Part shown: in pieces, positions 6,469-12,545 of the stretch
Layout of the letters: each line of letters opens with the position of its first letter
Position numbering within the stretch: the stretch's first letter is position 1
Source of the DNA: Firmicutes bacterium UBA5388
GTDB lineage: Bacteria; Bacillota; UBA4882; UBA10575
Assembly: GCA_002409975.1 (NCBI GenBank)
Contig: DHOO01000018.1
Span: forward strand, 1 to 12,545
Reading direction: 5' to 3'
Length of the DNA: 12,545 bases
Notes under the pieces: model-generated
What the model was told of the DNA's origin: nothing
The model's database searches: none
The model's input: the letters and a program-made list of their open reading frames with translations, nothing else
Position numbers and translations under genes: made by a program

Positions 6469-6918
6469 ATGAGCAGACGCAGAGCAAGAGAACTCGCTTT
6501 TCTTATTTTATTCCAAGTGGACCTCGGTCATACTCCTTGGGAAGAAGCCTTACAAAGAACCCTTGTTGAAGAAGAAATTTCCGAGGCTGAACGGGTGTTT
6601 CTGGAAGAAGTGGTCAGCGGCGCCATGGATAAACTTCAGGAAGTGGATAAAATTCTTACTCGTTATTCAGTGGACTGGCCGCTGTCAAGAATGGCTTGTA
6701 CGGATCGGAACATCTTGAGGCTCGCGGTTTATGAATTACTCTATCAAAGTAAGATCCCAGTCGGAGTAAGTGTCAACGAAGCCGTGGAACTTGCGAAGAA
6801 GTATGGGGAAGAAGATTCCGGAAAGTTTGTTAATGGGATCTTAGGAACCATTATTCAAGAATTTCGCAATTTGGTAGCCGCCAGCTCTAAGCCAGGTATT
6901 CCTAAGGACGATCATTAA
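6469..6918 (+). CDS. nusB: Transcription antitermination factor NusB
   Basis: All-helical RNA-binding protein that, with NusE (S10), binds boxA and promotes antitermination on rRNA operons. The 149-residue length is normal. Family signatures include the N-terminal SRRRARELAFLILFQVD, the central DWPLSRMACTDRNILRLAVYELLY and the C-terminal PVGVSVNEAVELAKKYGEEDSGKFVNGILG, the most conserved block of NusB. The ATG has GGAGG at 6454-6458, 10 nt upstream. A small perfect inverted repeat, CGGTTCTAACCG at 6438-6449, lies just before that site. Position after the Asp23-group genes agrees with the accBC-yqhY-nusB order of Bacillus, but folD and xseA do not follow. Confidence 0.97.
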   Translation: MSRRRARELAFLILFQVDLGHTPWEEALQRTLVEEEISEAERVFLEEVVSGAMDKLQEVDKILTRYSVDWPLSRMACTDRNILRLAVYELLYQSKIPVGVSVNEAVELAKKYGEEDSGKFVNGILGTIIQEFRNLVAASSKPGIPKDDH

Positions 6919-6919
6919 T

Positions 6920-7011
6920 CTCGTTGCTAGTCTCACGTTTTGCTCTCATCAAAAAATGATTTACAAGCAGCTCTATTTTTAGTGCTCAAATAGAGGTTAA
7001 CGTTGACGACT
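6920..7011. repeat. Nested palindromic element after nusB
   Basis: CTCGTTGC (6920-6927) and CTCACGTT (6932-6939) are reverse-strand copies of words found in other gaps. TAGTCTCACGTT (6928-6939) is a near inverted copy of AACGTTGACGACT (6999-7011), allowing single-base gaps. Between them lies a perfect 8-bp hairpin, CTCTATTT (6971-6978) with AAATAGAG (6988-6995) and a 9-nt loop. No T-tract follows on either strand, so a simple intrinsic terminator is unlikely. It may be a small repeat of the miniature-palindrome kind; this is inference. Confidence 0.4.
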
Positions 7012-7085
7012 CAGATTACACTTGATGCTTGCCGATTTACCCGGCTTGGATTGCTATTACTTTATGAGTGCGGTCAGTAGATTTA

Positions 7086-7092
7086 GAGGTGG
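7086..7092 (+). promoter_or_regulatory. Ribosome binding site deciding a TTG start
   Basis: GAGGTGG lies 5 nt before the in-frame TTG at 7098. The GTG at 7068 has no purine-rich site before it. The spacing matches that of the Asp23 gene (5202-5209 to 5215) and spoIIIAF. Confidence 0.5.
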
Positions 7093-7097
7093 AAAGT

Positions 7098-8108
7098 TTG
7101 TTAAAGATCAACGAAGATGCTTCGTTCTCCGCTGGTTATTTTCTGGGTCTTGATACCAGTTGTTATACAACCTCTTTAGGCTTAGTGGATGCTCAGGGGA
7201 ATATAATAGAAGATTTACGTCGTATTTTAAACGTTAAATTGGGGGAAAGAGGGCTTCGTCAATCGGAAGCCCTTTTCCAGCATTTAAAGAACATTCCGGA
7301 GTTAGTGGAAGCGATCGCGCCCTTCCGCCCACTGTTGGCCGTGGCTTATTCCTCCCGGCCACGACCGGTTAAAGACTCTTATCTGCCGGTCTTTCTTGCC
7401 GGCGCTAGTTTTGCGAGGACAATTGCCGCTTCTGCTCCTGCTCCGTTAATGGTCTCCTCTCACCAGGAAGGGCATATTCGCGCTGCCATGGAAGGTTCGG
7501 GCCTAACCGGTGAGGAGTTTTTAGGAATGCATCTTTCCGGAGGAACTACTGAACTTTTATATATAAAAAAAGCTGAAGAAGGTTTTTCCATTGAGTTGAT
7601 GGGGGGAACCACTGATCTTCATGCCGGACAAATGGTAGATCGGATTGGTGTCGCCTTAGGATTGCCCTTCCCGGCAGGCCCCCATCTCGAACGGTTGGCT
7701 GCTAAAGGAAAAGGTAGTATGTGTTTACCAGTCGCTGCTCATGGTTTGACCCTGAGTTTTTCCGGTCCGACTTCAGCTGCCCTACGGCTTTTAAAACAGC
7801 AGTCAGATCCGGAAGAAATAGCTTTGGCTGTTTTAAACTGCTTAGTAGAGTCGGTCTTTAGCTTGCTGAAGGAAGGAGTAAAAGTGAAAGCAAGTGAGCC
7901 GGGTAGTAGTAAGGTTCTGATTTTTGGAGGTGTAGCCTCCAATGCTTATTTACGACGGGAATTACAAGCGCGTCTTAGCAGCCTGTCGCCAGCAATTAGA
8001 GTTTATTATGGAACAACCGAATTATCATCGGATAATGCAGTGGGTGTAGCGTTGGTCGCTAGGGATTATTTCCTTAAGACAAGAGAGAAAGGAGGAGTCT
8101 CGGGATGA
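7098..8108 (+). CDS. TsaD/Kae1-like (M22 glycoprotease-like) domain protein, divergent paralog
   Basis: ASKHA-fold protein of 336 residues related to TsaD, the catalytic subunit for N6-threonylcarbamoyl-adenosine in tRNA. Features seen: an N-terminal phosphate loop FLGLDTSCYTTSLGLVD; the metal-binding HQEGH (His122 and His126); SGGTTELL; a DRIGVALGLPFPAGPHLERLA block; FSGPTSAALRLL; FGGVASNAYLRRELQ; and a C-terminal SSDNAVGVALVA. True TsaD has SCDET and SGGHT, whereas here they read SCYTT and SGGTT, so this is probably not the housekeeping TsaD. Similar genes are known near nusB in Clostridia, with no assigned function. TTG 7098 is chosen for its GAGGTGG site; GTG 7068 would add ten residues. 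Its stop overlaps the polA start (ATGA), so the two are coupled. Confidence 0.85.
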   Translation: MLKINEDASFSAGYFLGLDTSCYTTSLGLVDAQGNIIEDLRRILNVKLGERGLRQSEALFQHLKNIPELVEAIAPFRPLLAVAYSSRPRPVKDSYLPVFLAGASFARTIAASAPAPLMVSSHQEGHIRAAMEGSGLTGEEFLGMHLSGGTTELLYIKKAEEGFSIELMGGTTDLHAGQMVDRIGVALGLPFPAGPHLERLAAKGKGSMCLPVAAHGLTLSFSGPTSAALRLLKQQSDPEEIALAVLNCLVESVFSLLKEGVKVKASEPGSSKVLIFGGVASNAYLRRELQARLSSLSPAIRVYYGTTELSSDNAVGVALVARDYFLKTREKGGVSG

Positions 8109-10780
8109 AAAAGAAGATGTTGATTATTGACGGACATAGTCTAGCCCACCGAGCCTTTCATGCCCTTAAAGAGCAGGGATTTCGAACCACTGAAGGCATT
8201 CCCACCAGCGCAGTTTATGGTGTGGCGCTCATGATCTTACGTTTATTGGAAGATGAGAACCCTGATTATTTTATGGTGGCGGAGGATGTAGGGAAAACTT
8301 TTCGTCATGAAGCCTATGAAGATTATAAAGCAACGAGAAAACCATTAGACGATGATTTGCGGATGCAATTCCCTTATATCAAAGAGTTTTACGAAAAACT
8401 CGGCGTTAAGGTGGTAGGAGTAGCCGGCTATGAGGCGGATGATGTTATTGGGACCATGGCCCGCCAAGCTCGGGAGGTGGGGATGCGAGTCTGTATCGTT
8501 ACCGGGGACAAAGACTCCTTTCAACTAATTGAAGAAGGAGTCTGTGTTTATTATACGCTCAGAGGAATTACCAATTTAGTTAAGGTTGACAGTGATTATT
8601 TGCAAGAAAAATATGGTTTAACTCCAGAACAATGGAGGGATTTTAAAGCTTTAAAAGGAGATCCGGCCGATAATATCCCTGGGGTTCCGGGGGTTGGAGA
8701 TAAAACCGCCACCAGTTTACTGCAACAGTTTCATAGTCTAGAAGAGGTTTTGAACCATCCGGAGGAGATAGAAAGCGCCAGGATAAAAAAGTTAATGCTC
8801 ACTCATGCGGAAAATGCCAGGAAATGGATGGATCTGGTGACGATTAAACGGGATATAGAGTTACCAATTTCTCCCGAAGAATGTTATTTACAATTTAATA
8901 ATCAGCGTCTGGCGGACTTTTTTCAAAAATTAGAATTTAAAAGTTTGCTCAGAAAAATCCTTCCCCAGCAGGCAGAAACCAGAATCGAAGTGGGAGAGAT
9001 AGCGACGCCAGAGGTAAAAATCCTCAGTGAAGATGAGCTGCCAGCTTTTTTTGAAGGGAGCGCGGAGCATCCGATCGCTCTTCAATTCCTGGCCGAACAG
9101 ATTGATTGGGAGAAAGGACAAGCTCTGGGAGTCTCTTTTTCCAGATCCCATGAAGAGCATGGGTTTCTACCTTTGGCCCGGGAAGCGATTTCCTTTCCAG
9201 CGCCGCTGGCTCGTTGGCTGGCCGATCCTCAGGCGCAAAAGCTTTGTCATGATGGGAAAACCCAGATGGTGCTGGCTTCTCATTATCACGCTAATTTCAC
9301 CGGCCTTTCTTTTGATACCTTAATCGCTTCCTATTTAGTTAGTGGGGGTCAAGGGACCACTGATCTGGAGAAAGTTGCTAAAGCTTTAATTGAGCTGGAG
9401 ATCCCAGAGATTAGAGATGAGAAGGGAAAGAGTAAAGGAGTTTTTTCTTATCCGGCTGGTTGGTCGCTGGAGGTCTTGGCCACCGGGGGGGCTCAGCGGA
9501 CCGCCGCGCTGCTTAAGATGTTTACTGTGTTGGAAGAAAAAATCAAAAATGAAGGGATCGGCGAATTATTTTATCAGGTGGAGATGCCGTTAATAAAGAT
9601 TTTATTCGAAATGGAGAAAAAAGGAGTTAGGGTTTGCCCTGAGCGTCTTACGCTATTAAAGCAGAAGTTTACACGGAAAATTGAGCAGCTGGAAGCGGAG
9701 ATCTTTTTGTTGGCCGGGGAGCAGTTCAATATTTCTTCCCCGAAACAGTTAGGGGTCATTCTTTTTGAACGTCTGGGCTTACCCGTCGGCAAAAAGACGA
9801 AGACTGGTTATTCTACTGATGCTGAAGTTCTAGAGGACCTAGCGGATAAACATCCTCTTGTCCAAAAGGTACTGGATTACCGGGGGCTAATGAAACTGAA
9901 TTCCACCTATGTAGAAGCTCTGCTTAATCTGGCAAAACCCCCTGATTATCGGATTCATACTACCTTTAACCAAGCGATCACTGCTACCGGGAGATTAAGC
10001 AGCACTGATCCCAATCTTCAAAACATCCCGGTAAGAAGCGAAGAAGGAAGAGAAATCAGGCGTTGTTTTATCCCTCAAGACCGGGAGATGTTATTCCTCT
10101 CGGCAGATTATTCCCAGATTGAGTTGCGGATCATGGCTCATTTAGCCGAAGATGAAAAATTGATCGCCGCCTTTTTAGCAGATGAGGATATTCATCGGCG
10201 AACAGCGGCTGAGATTTTTAGCCTGCCTCCCGAACAAGTTAACCCGGCATTACGGGATCACGCTAAAGCTGTCAATTTTGGGATTATTTATGGGATTAGC
10301 GGGTTTGGTTTAGCCAAAGGAATCGGGGTTTCGCGTCAAAAGGCGGAAGAATTTATTAATGCTTATTTTCTTAAGTATAAAGGGGTAAAGTCATATTTGG
10401 ATGGATTAATTGCTACTGCTCGGGAAAGAGGTTATGTTACTACGATCATGAATCGCCGGCGTTATTTGCCCGACTTGACAGCGCGGAATTATCAGCGGCG
10501 CTCCTTTGCCGAACGGATGGCGAGAAACACACCGATCCAGGGTTCGGCAGCCGACTTGATAAAATTGGCGATGGTCCGGGCCGAGGAGCGTTTGCGGAAA
10601 GAACAGATTCCCGGCGCTTTACTGTTACAGGTTCATGACGAATTATTGATCGAAGTGGAACGGGAAGCCCTGCAGGAGGCAGGGAAGATTCTCCGTGAGG
10701 AGATGGAGAAAGCCTTTTCTTTAAAAGTGCCTTTGCGGGTTGATGTTAAATCCGGTGAAAATTGGGGGGATTTACTTTAA
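8105..10780 (+). CDS. polA: DNA polymerase I
   Basis: Repair and Okazaki-fragment processing polymerase of 891 residues. The 5' nuclease domain (about 1-290) has Asp9, YEADD (Asp112, Asp113), TGDKD (Asp135, Asp137) and GDPADNIPGVPGVG (Asp186, Asp189), all metal ligands in place. The middle domain (about 295-470) lacks the DxE, NxxxD and YxxxD exonuclease motifs, so 3'-5' proofreading is predicted to be absent, as in the Bacillus stearothermophilus and Taq enzymes. The polymerase domain is intact: motif A DYSQIELR (Asp668), O-helix with Arg717, Lys721, Phe725 and Tyr729, and motif C VHDE (Asp845, Glu846). AAAGGAGG (8088-8095) lies 9 nt before the ATG. It overlaps the upstream gene by 4 nt and mutM by 1 nt, forming a likely operon. 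Confidence 0.98.
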   Translation: MKKKMLIIDGHSLAHRAFHALKEQGFRTTEGIPTSAVYGVALMILRLLEDENPDYFMVAEDVGKTFRHEAYEDYKATRKPLDDDLRMQFPYIKEFYEKLGVKVVGVAGYEADDVIGTMARQAREVGMRVCIVTGDKDSFQLIEEGVCVYYTLRGITNLVKVDSDYLQEKYGLTPEQWRDFKALKGDPADNIPGVPGVGDKTATSLLQQFHSLEEVLNHPEEIESARIKKLMLTHAENARKWMDLVTIKRDIELPISPEECYLQFNNQRLADFFQKLEFKSLLRKILPQQAETRIEVGEIATPEVKILSEDELPAFFEGSAEHPIALQFLAEQIDWEKGQALGVSFSRSHEEHGFLPLAREAISFPAPLARWLADPQAQKLCHDGKTQMVLASHYHANFTGLSFDTLIASYLVSGGQGTTDLEKVAKALIELEIPEIRDEKGKSKGVFSYPAGWSLEVLATGGAQRTAALLKMFTVLEEKIKNEGIGELFYQVEMPLIKILFEMEKKGVRVCPERLTLLKQKFTRKIEQLEAEIFLLAGEQFNISSPKQLGVILFERLGLPVGKKTKTGYSTDAEVLEDLADKHPLVQKVLDYRGLMKLNSTYVEALLNLAKPPDYRIHTTFNQAITATGRLSSTDPNLQNIPVRSEEGREIRRCFIPQDREMLFLSADYSQIELRIMAHLAEDEKLIAAFLADEDIHRRTAAEIFSLPPEQVNPALRDHAKAVNFGIIYGISGFGLAKGIGVSRQKAEEFINAYFLKYKGVKSYLDGLIATARERGYVTTIMNRRRYLPDLTARNYQRRSFAERMARNTPIQGSAADLIKLAMVRAEERLRKEQIPGALLLQVHDELLIEVEREALQEAGKILREEMEKAFSLKVPLRVDVKSGENWGDLL

Positions 10781-11601
10781 TGCCTGAGTTACCCGAAGTT
10801 GAGACGATCAGGAGGACTCTGACGTCGGTGTTGATCGGTCAAGAAATTCAGGGAGTAGAGGTTTTACTGGAGAAAGCGGTTAAACCATCTTCTGAACAAT
10901 TAATAAGGGCTTTAGTAGGGCGGAAGATTGTCGAGCTAAGACGGAGGGGAAAGTATCTTCTTCTGCTGTTGGATGATGATTCACGGGTAGCTTTTCACCT
11001 GAGAATGACCGGAAGACTACTGTTTTTGCCTAAGTTAACTCCGTTGGAGAAGCATACTACTCTTGTCTTAAATTTTACTGATGATCATAGCCTTCGTTTT
11101 GTCGATCCCAGAAAATTTGGGACGGTGGTCCTTTATTGGCCGTCGACGCCTCCTGAAAGTTTAAAGAAACTTGGCCCAGAACCATTAGAGACAGAGAAAG
11201 CCGTAGTGGTTTCCAGTTTAACTACGGCGGCTGCCCGGCGTAAAGGACCAGTGAAAGGACTCCTCTTGGACCAGCGGGTGATTGCCGGCTTGGGGAATAT
11301 TTATACCGATGAAACATTGTTTTTAGCCGGAATCCGACCGACTCGTTCTGTCCGGGAAATTACAGCGGCAGAATGGGAGAAGATTTATCAGAGTATCTTA
11401 ACAGTACTAGAATTAGCCATTGAGCATCGCGGAACTTCACGCCGGGATTACGTGGATGGTCGGGGGGAACCTGGAAATCATCAGTGCTATTTACAGGTTT
11501 ATGACCGTAAGAAGAAGCCTTGCCTGGTTTGTGGCAGTGAGATCCAATATACGAGGGTGGCGGGACGAGGGACCTATTATTGTCCTGCCTGTCAACATTA
11601 A
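10780..11601 (+). CDS. mutM: Formamidopyrimidine-DNA glycosylase (Fpg)
   Basis: Base-excision repair enzyme that removes 8-oxoguanine and formamidopyrimidines and nicks the abasic site. The 273-residue product starts MPELPEVETIRR, where Pro2 is the catalytic nucleophile and Glu3 the acid; this fixes the start at ATG 10780 even though the frame is open further upstream. Other family marks are RRRGKYLLLLL with the conserved lysine, HLRMTGRL, DPRKFGT, the helix-two-turn-helix region with GLGNIYTDE, and a C-terminal zinc finger with Cys248, Cys251, Cys268 and Cys271 plus the AGRGTYYCPAC arginine. All catalytic and zinc residues are intact. Its ATG shares a base with the polA stop (TAATG), and a purine-rich GGGGGGA precedes it, so it is translated in step with polA. 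Confidence 0.98.
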   Translation: MPELPEVETIRRTLTSVLIGQEIQGVEVLLEKAVKPSSEQLIRALVGRKIVELRRRGKYLLLLLDDDSRVAFHLRMTGRLLFLPKLTPLEKHTTLVLNFTDDHSLRFVDPRKFGTVVLYWPSTPPESLKKLGPEPLETEKAVVVSSLTTAAARRKGPVKGLLLDQRVIAGLGNIYTDETLFLAGIRPTRSVREITAAEWEKIYQSILTVLELAIEHRGTSRRDYVDGRGEPGNHQCYLQVYDRKKKPCLVCGSEIQYTRVAGRGTYYCPACQH

Positions 11602-11670
11602 GCAAAACTTCAGTTACTGTTAATACTACATTTCCCCCCTCTAAGCACAAGCTAAGCTAAATATATTTGC

Positions 11671-11689
11671 AGCCAACGTGAGTGACTAC
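11671..11689 (+). repeat. Dispersed repeat, left copy flanking coaE
   Basis: AGCCAACGTGAGTGACTAC is matched, in inverted orientation, by 12463-12481 at 17 of 19 positions, both differences being transitions. The AACGTGAG word within it also occurs at 2449-2456 and, reversed, at 6932-6939. Confidence 0.6.
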
Positions 11690-11690
11690 C

Positions 11691-11708
11691 TAATTAAACG
11701 CTTAATTA
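11691..11708. repeat. AT-only hairpin next to the repeat copy
   Basis: TAATTAA and TTAATTA are perfect inverted copies separated by ACGC. The stem is made only of A-T pairs and no T-run follows, so a terminator is unlikely; it may be a protein-binding site or part of the adjacent repeat. Confidence 0.35.
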
Positions 11709-11745
11709 TGGATAAATGGATGCCTAAGGCAATTTAAGGAAGCGC

Positions 11746-11758
11746 ATAATTCAATTAT
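11746..11758. promoter_or_regulatory. Palindrome upstream of coaE (possible operator)
   Basis: ATAATT and AATTAT flank a single C, a perfect 6+6 inverted repeat with one-base centre. It lies 121 nt before the coaE start. AT-rich palindromes of this size can bind repressors, but they also arise by chance in AT-rich DNA. Confidence 0.2.
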
Positions 11759-11879
11759 TTACGATTAACTACAAGATATTGATAGCCTAATAAAATACAA
11801 GCTTAAGGTAATTATGCAATTCCCTCAATTACGCATTTTCCTCTTATTAAGAACCAGAATAGTGGAAGGAAGAAACCTA

Positions 11880-12503
11880 ATGGGTAAGAGTTTAGTAATA
11901 GGTCTTACTGGAGGAATAGGAACTGGTAAAACTACAGTCGCCCAGATCTTAAAGGAGTTGGGGATAAAAGTCATTCATGCGGATGAAATTGGCCATCAAC
12001 TGTTTACTCCAGGGAGTAAAGTTTATTTGGAGGTGCTCTCCAGTTTTGGGCCAAGGATTCTTCAACCCGACGGAGAAATTAATCGTCAAGCTTTGGGTAG
12101 GATTGTCTTTGCGGATCAGGAAAAACGAGAGCTCTTAAATAGTCTAACTCACCCGGCGATTAAAGCGCGGATCAGGACGGAGATTAAAGAGTTGAAAGCT
12201 AAGGGGAAAGATGTAGTCCTTGATTTACCCCTGCTTTTTGAGGCTAAGATGGAGGAGGAGGTTGATGAAATCTGGGTGGTGGCAGTCTCCCTTCAAACCC
12301 AGCTCACAAGGGTAATGGAACGAAATGCTCTTTCGTATGCAGAGGCAATGAGCCGGATTAATGCCCAGCTCCCGTTAGCAGAGAAGATTGCTCGGGCGGA
12401 CTTGGTAATTTGGAATGAAGGGTCGAAGGAAGAATTAAGAGAAAAAGTGGAGCTTTTATTAAGTAGTCGCTCACGCTGGCTACCGCCCGCGCACATGAAA
12501 TGA
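11880..12503 (+). CDS. coaE: Dephospho-CoA kinase
   Basis: Last step of coenzyme A synthesis: phosphorylates the ribose 3'-hydroxyl of dephospho-CoA with ATP. The 207-residue product has the P-loop GLTGGIGTGKTT (Lys17), the HADEIGHQLFTPGS segment that follows it in the family, LTHPAIKARI, DLPLLFEAKMEEEVDEIWVVAV, and a lid-region arginine-containing VMERNALSYAEAMSRINAQLP. ATG 11880 is chosen because AAGGA (11866-11870) is correctly spaced and MGKSLVIGLTGG is the normal N-terminus; ATG 11814 would add 22 residues without a ribosome site. The last residues (SSRSRWLPPAHMK) are encoded by the right copy of the inverted repeat and look unlike the family, so the repeat may have replaced or extended the natural end. 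Confidence 0.96.
   Translation: MGKSLVIGLTGGIGTGKTTVAQILKELGIKVIHADEIGHQLFTPGSKVYLEVLSSFGPRILQPDGEINRQALGRIVFADQEKRELLNSLTHPAIKARIRTEIKELKAKGKDVVLDLPLLFEAKMEEEVDEIWVVAVSLQTQLTRVMERNALSYAEAMSRINAQLPLAEKIARADLVIWNEGSKEELREKVELLLSSRSRWLPPAHMK
12463..12481 (-). repeat. Dispersed repeat, right copy, inside the coaE 3' end
   Basis: Read on the reverse strand this is AGCCAGCGTGAGCGACTAC, matching 11671-11689 at 17 of 19 positions. It lies within the last 14 codons of coaE and codes for most of the atypical C-terminal tail. A further related word, GTGAGTCGAC, follows at about 12521. Confidence 0.6.
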
Positions 12504-12545
12504 TGAAAATAATAAGCCAGGTGAGTCGACAAGCCCCAGAGGCAT

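Larger units (their letters stand above)
11602..11879. other. 278-bp AT-rich gap between mutM and coaE
   Basis: No gene is supported. The gap is clearly richer in A and T than its neighbours. It holds a copy of the dispersed repeat (11671-11689), a 7-bp hairpin TAATTAA/TTAATTA with loop ACGC (11691-11708), and a palindrome ATAATT-C-AATTAT (11746-11758). GTAATT near 11808 faces AATTAC near 11828. TAAAAT at 11791-11796 could be a -10 box but has no -35 partner at the right distance. A promoter for coaE is likely here but cannot be placed. Confidence 0.4.

Noticed and set aside
6971..6995. Intrinsic terminator after nusB
   Set aside because: The 8-bp stem is perfect but AT-rich, has a 9-nt loop, and lacks a T-tract on either strand.
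7003..7031. Promoter for the TsaD-like gene from TTGACG at 7003-7008
   Set aside because: The -35-like hexamer is good, but no acceptable -10 box lies 16-19 bp downstream.
9027..9323. Overlapping forward open frame of 98 codons inside polA
   Set aside because: It is out of frame within the well-supported polA exonuclease-domain region and its product, rich in Arg and Trp, matches nothing recognisable.
12503..12545. Possible start of a downstream gene (ATG overlapping the coaE stop, MKIISQVSRQAPEA)
   Set aside because: The frame stays open to the window end, but there is no ribosome binding site, only 14 codons are visible, and the stretch includes repeat-like sequence.

Overview
The window looks like a chromosomal core region of an endospore-forming Firmicute of the Clostridia or a related class. 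The basis is a spoIIIA operon tail (spoIIIAE-AF-AG-AH) running into accB-accC, an Asp23/YqhY gene and nusB. That backbone is also known from Bacillus and many Clostridia. All genes are on the + strand, coding density is high, and starts carry strong AGGAGG-type ribosome binding sites, several with GTG or TTG start codons. I cannot name a genus.

Layout. Positions 1-1249 hold a repeat-rich leader and spoIIIAE; 1316-3066 hold spoIIIAF, spoIIIAG and spoIIIAH, membrane parts of the mother-cell/forespore channel. After a 229-bp gap come accB and accC (3296-5165), the biotin carrier and biotin carboxylase of acetyl-CoA carboxylase. Next are three envelope-linked genes: an Asp23/YqhY-like protein, an AmaP-like two-helix membrane protein and a DUF2273 small membrane protein (5215-6429). 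nusB follows (6469-6918). After a 179-bp gap with palindromes comes a divergent TsaD/Kae1-like (M22) gene, whose stop overlaps the polA start by 4 bases. polA runs into mutM with a 1-base overlap. A 278-bp AT-rich gap precedes coaE, which ends close to the window end.

Functionally the window joins sporulation channel assembly, fatty-acid precursor supply with membrane/envelope proteins, transcription antitermination, DNA repair synthesis (Pol I and MutM) and coenzyme A synthesis. The folD/xseA/xseB genes that follow nusB in Bacillus are not here; the TsaD-like gene and the polA-mutM-coaE set take their place.

The least explained material lies between genes. Short degenerate repeat words (GCRACGAG and ARCGTGAG, on either strand) recur in most larger gaps, sometimes supplying a ribosome binding site or the last codons of a gene, and a 17/19-identical inverted pair brackets coaE. 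I see no tRNA, rRNA, CRISPR array, insertion sequence, phage gene or convincing intrinsic terminator, and no defence or biosynthetic system that would count as a new gene system.
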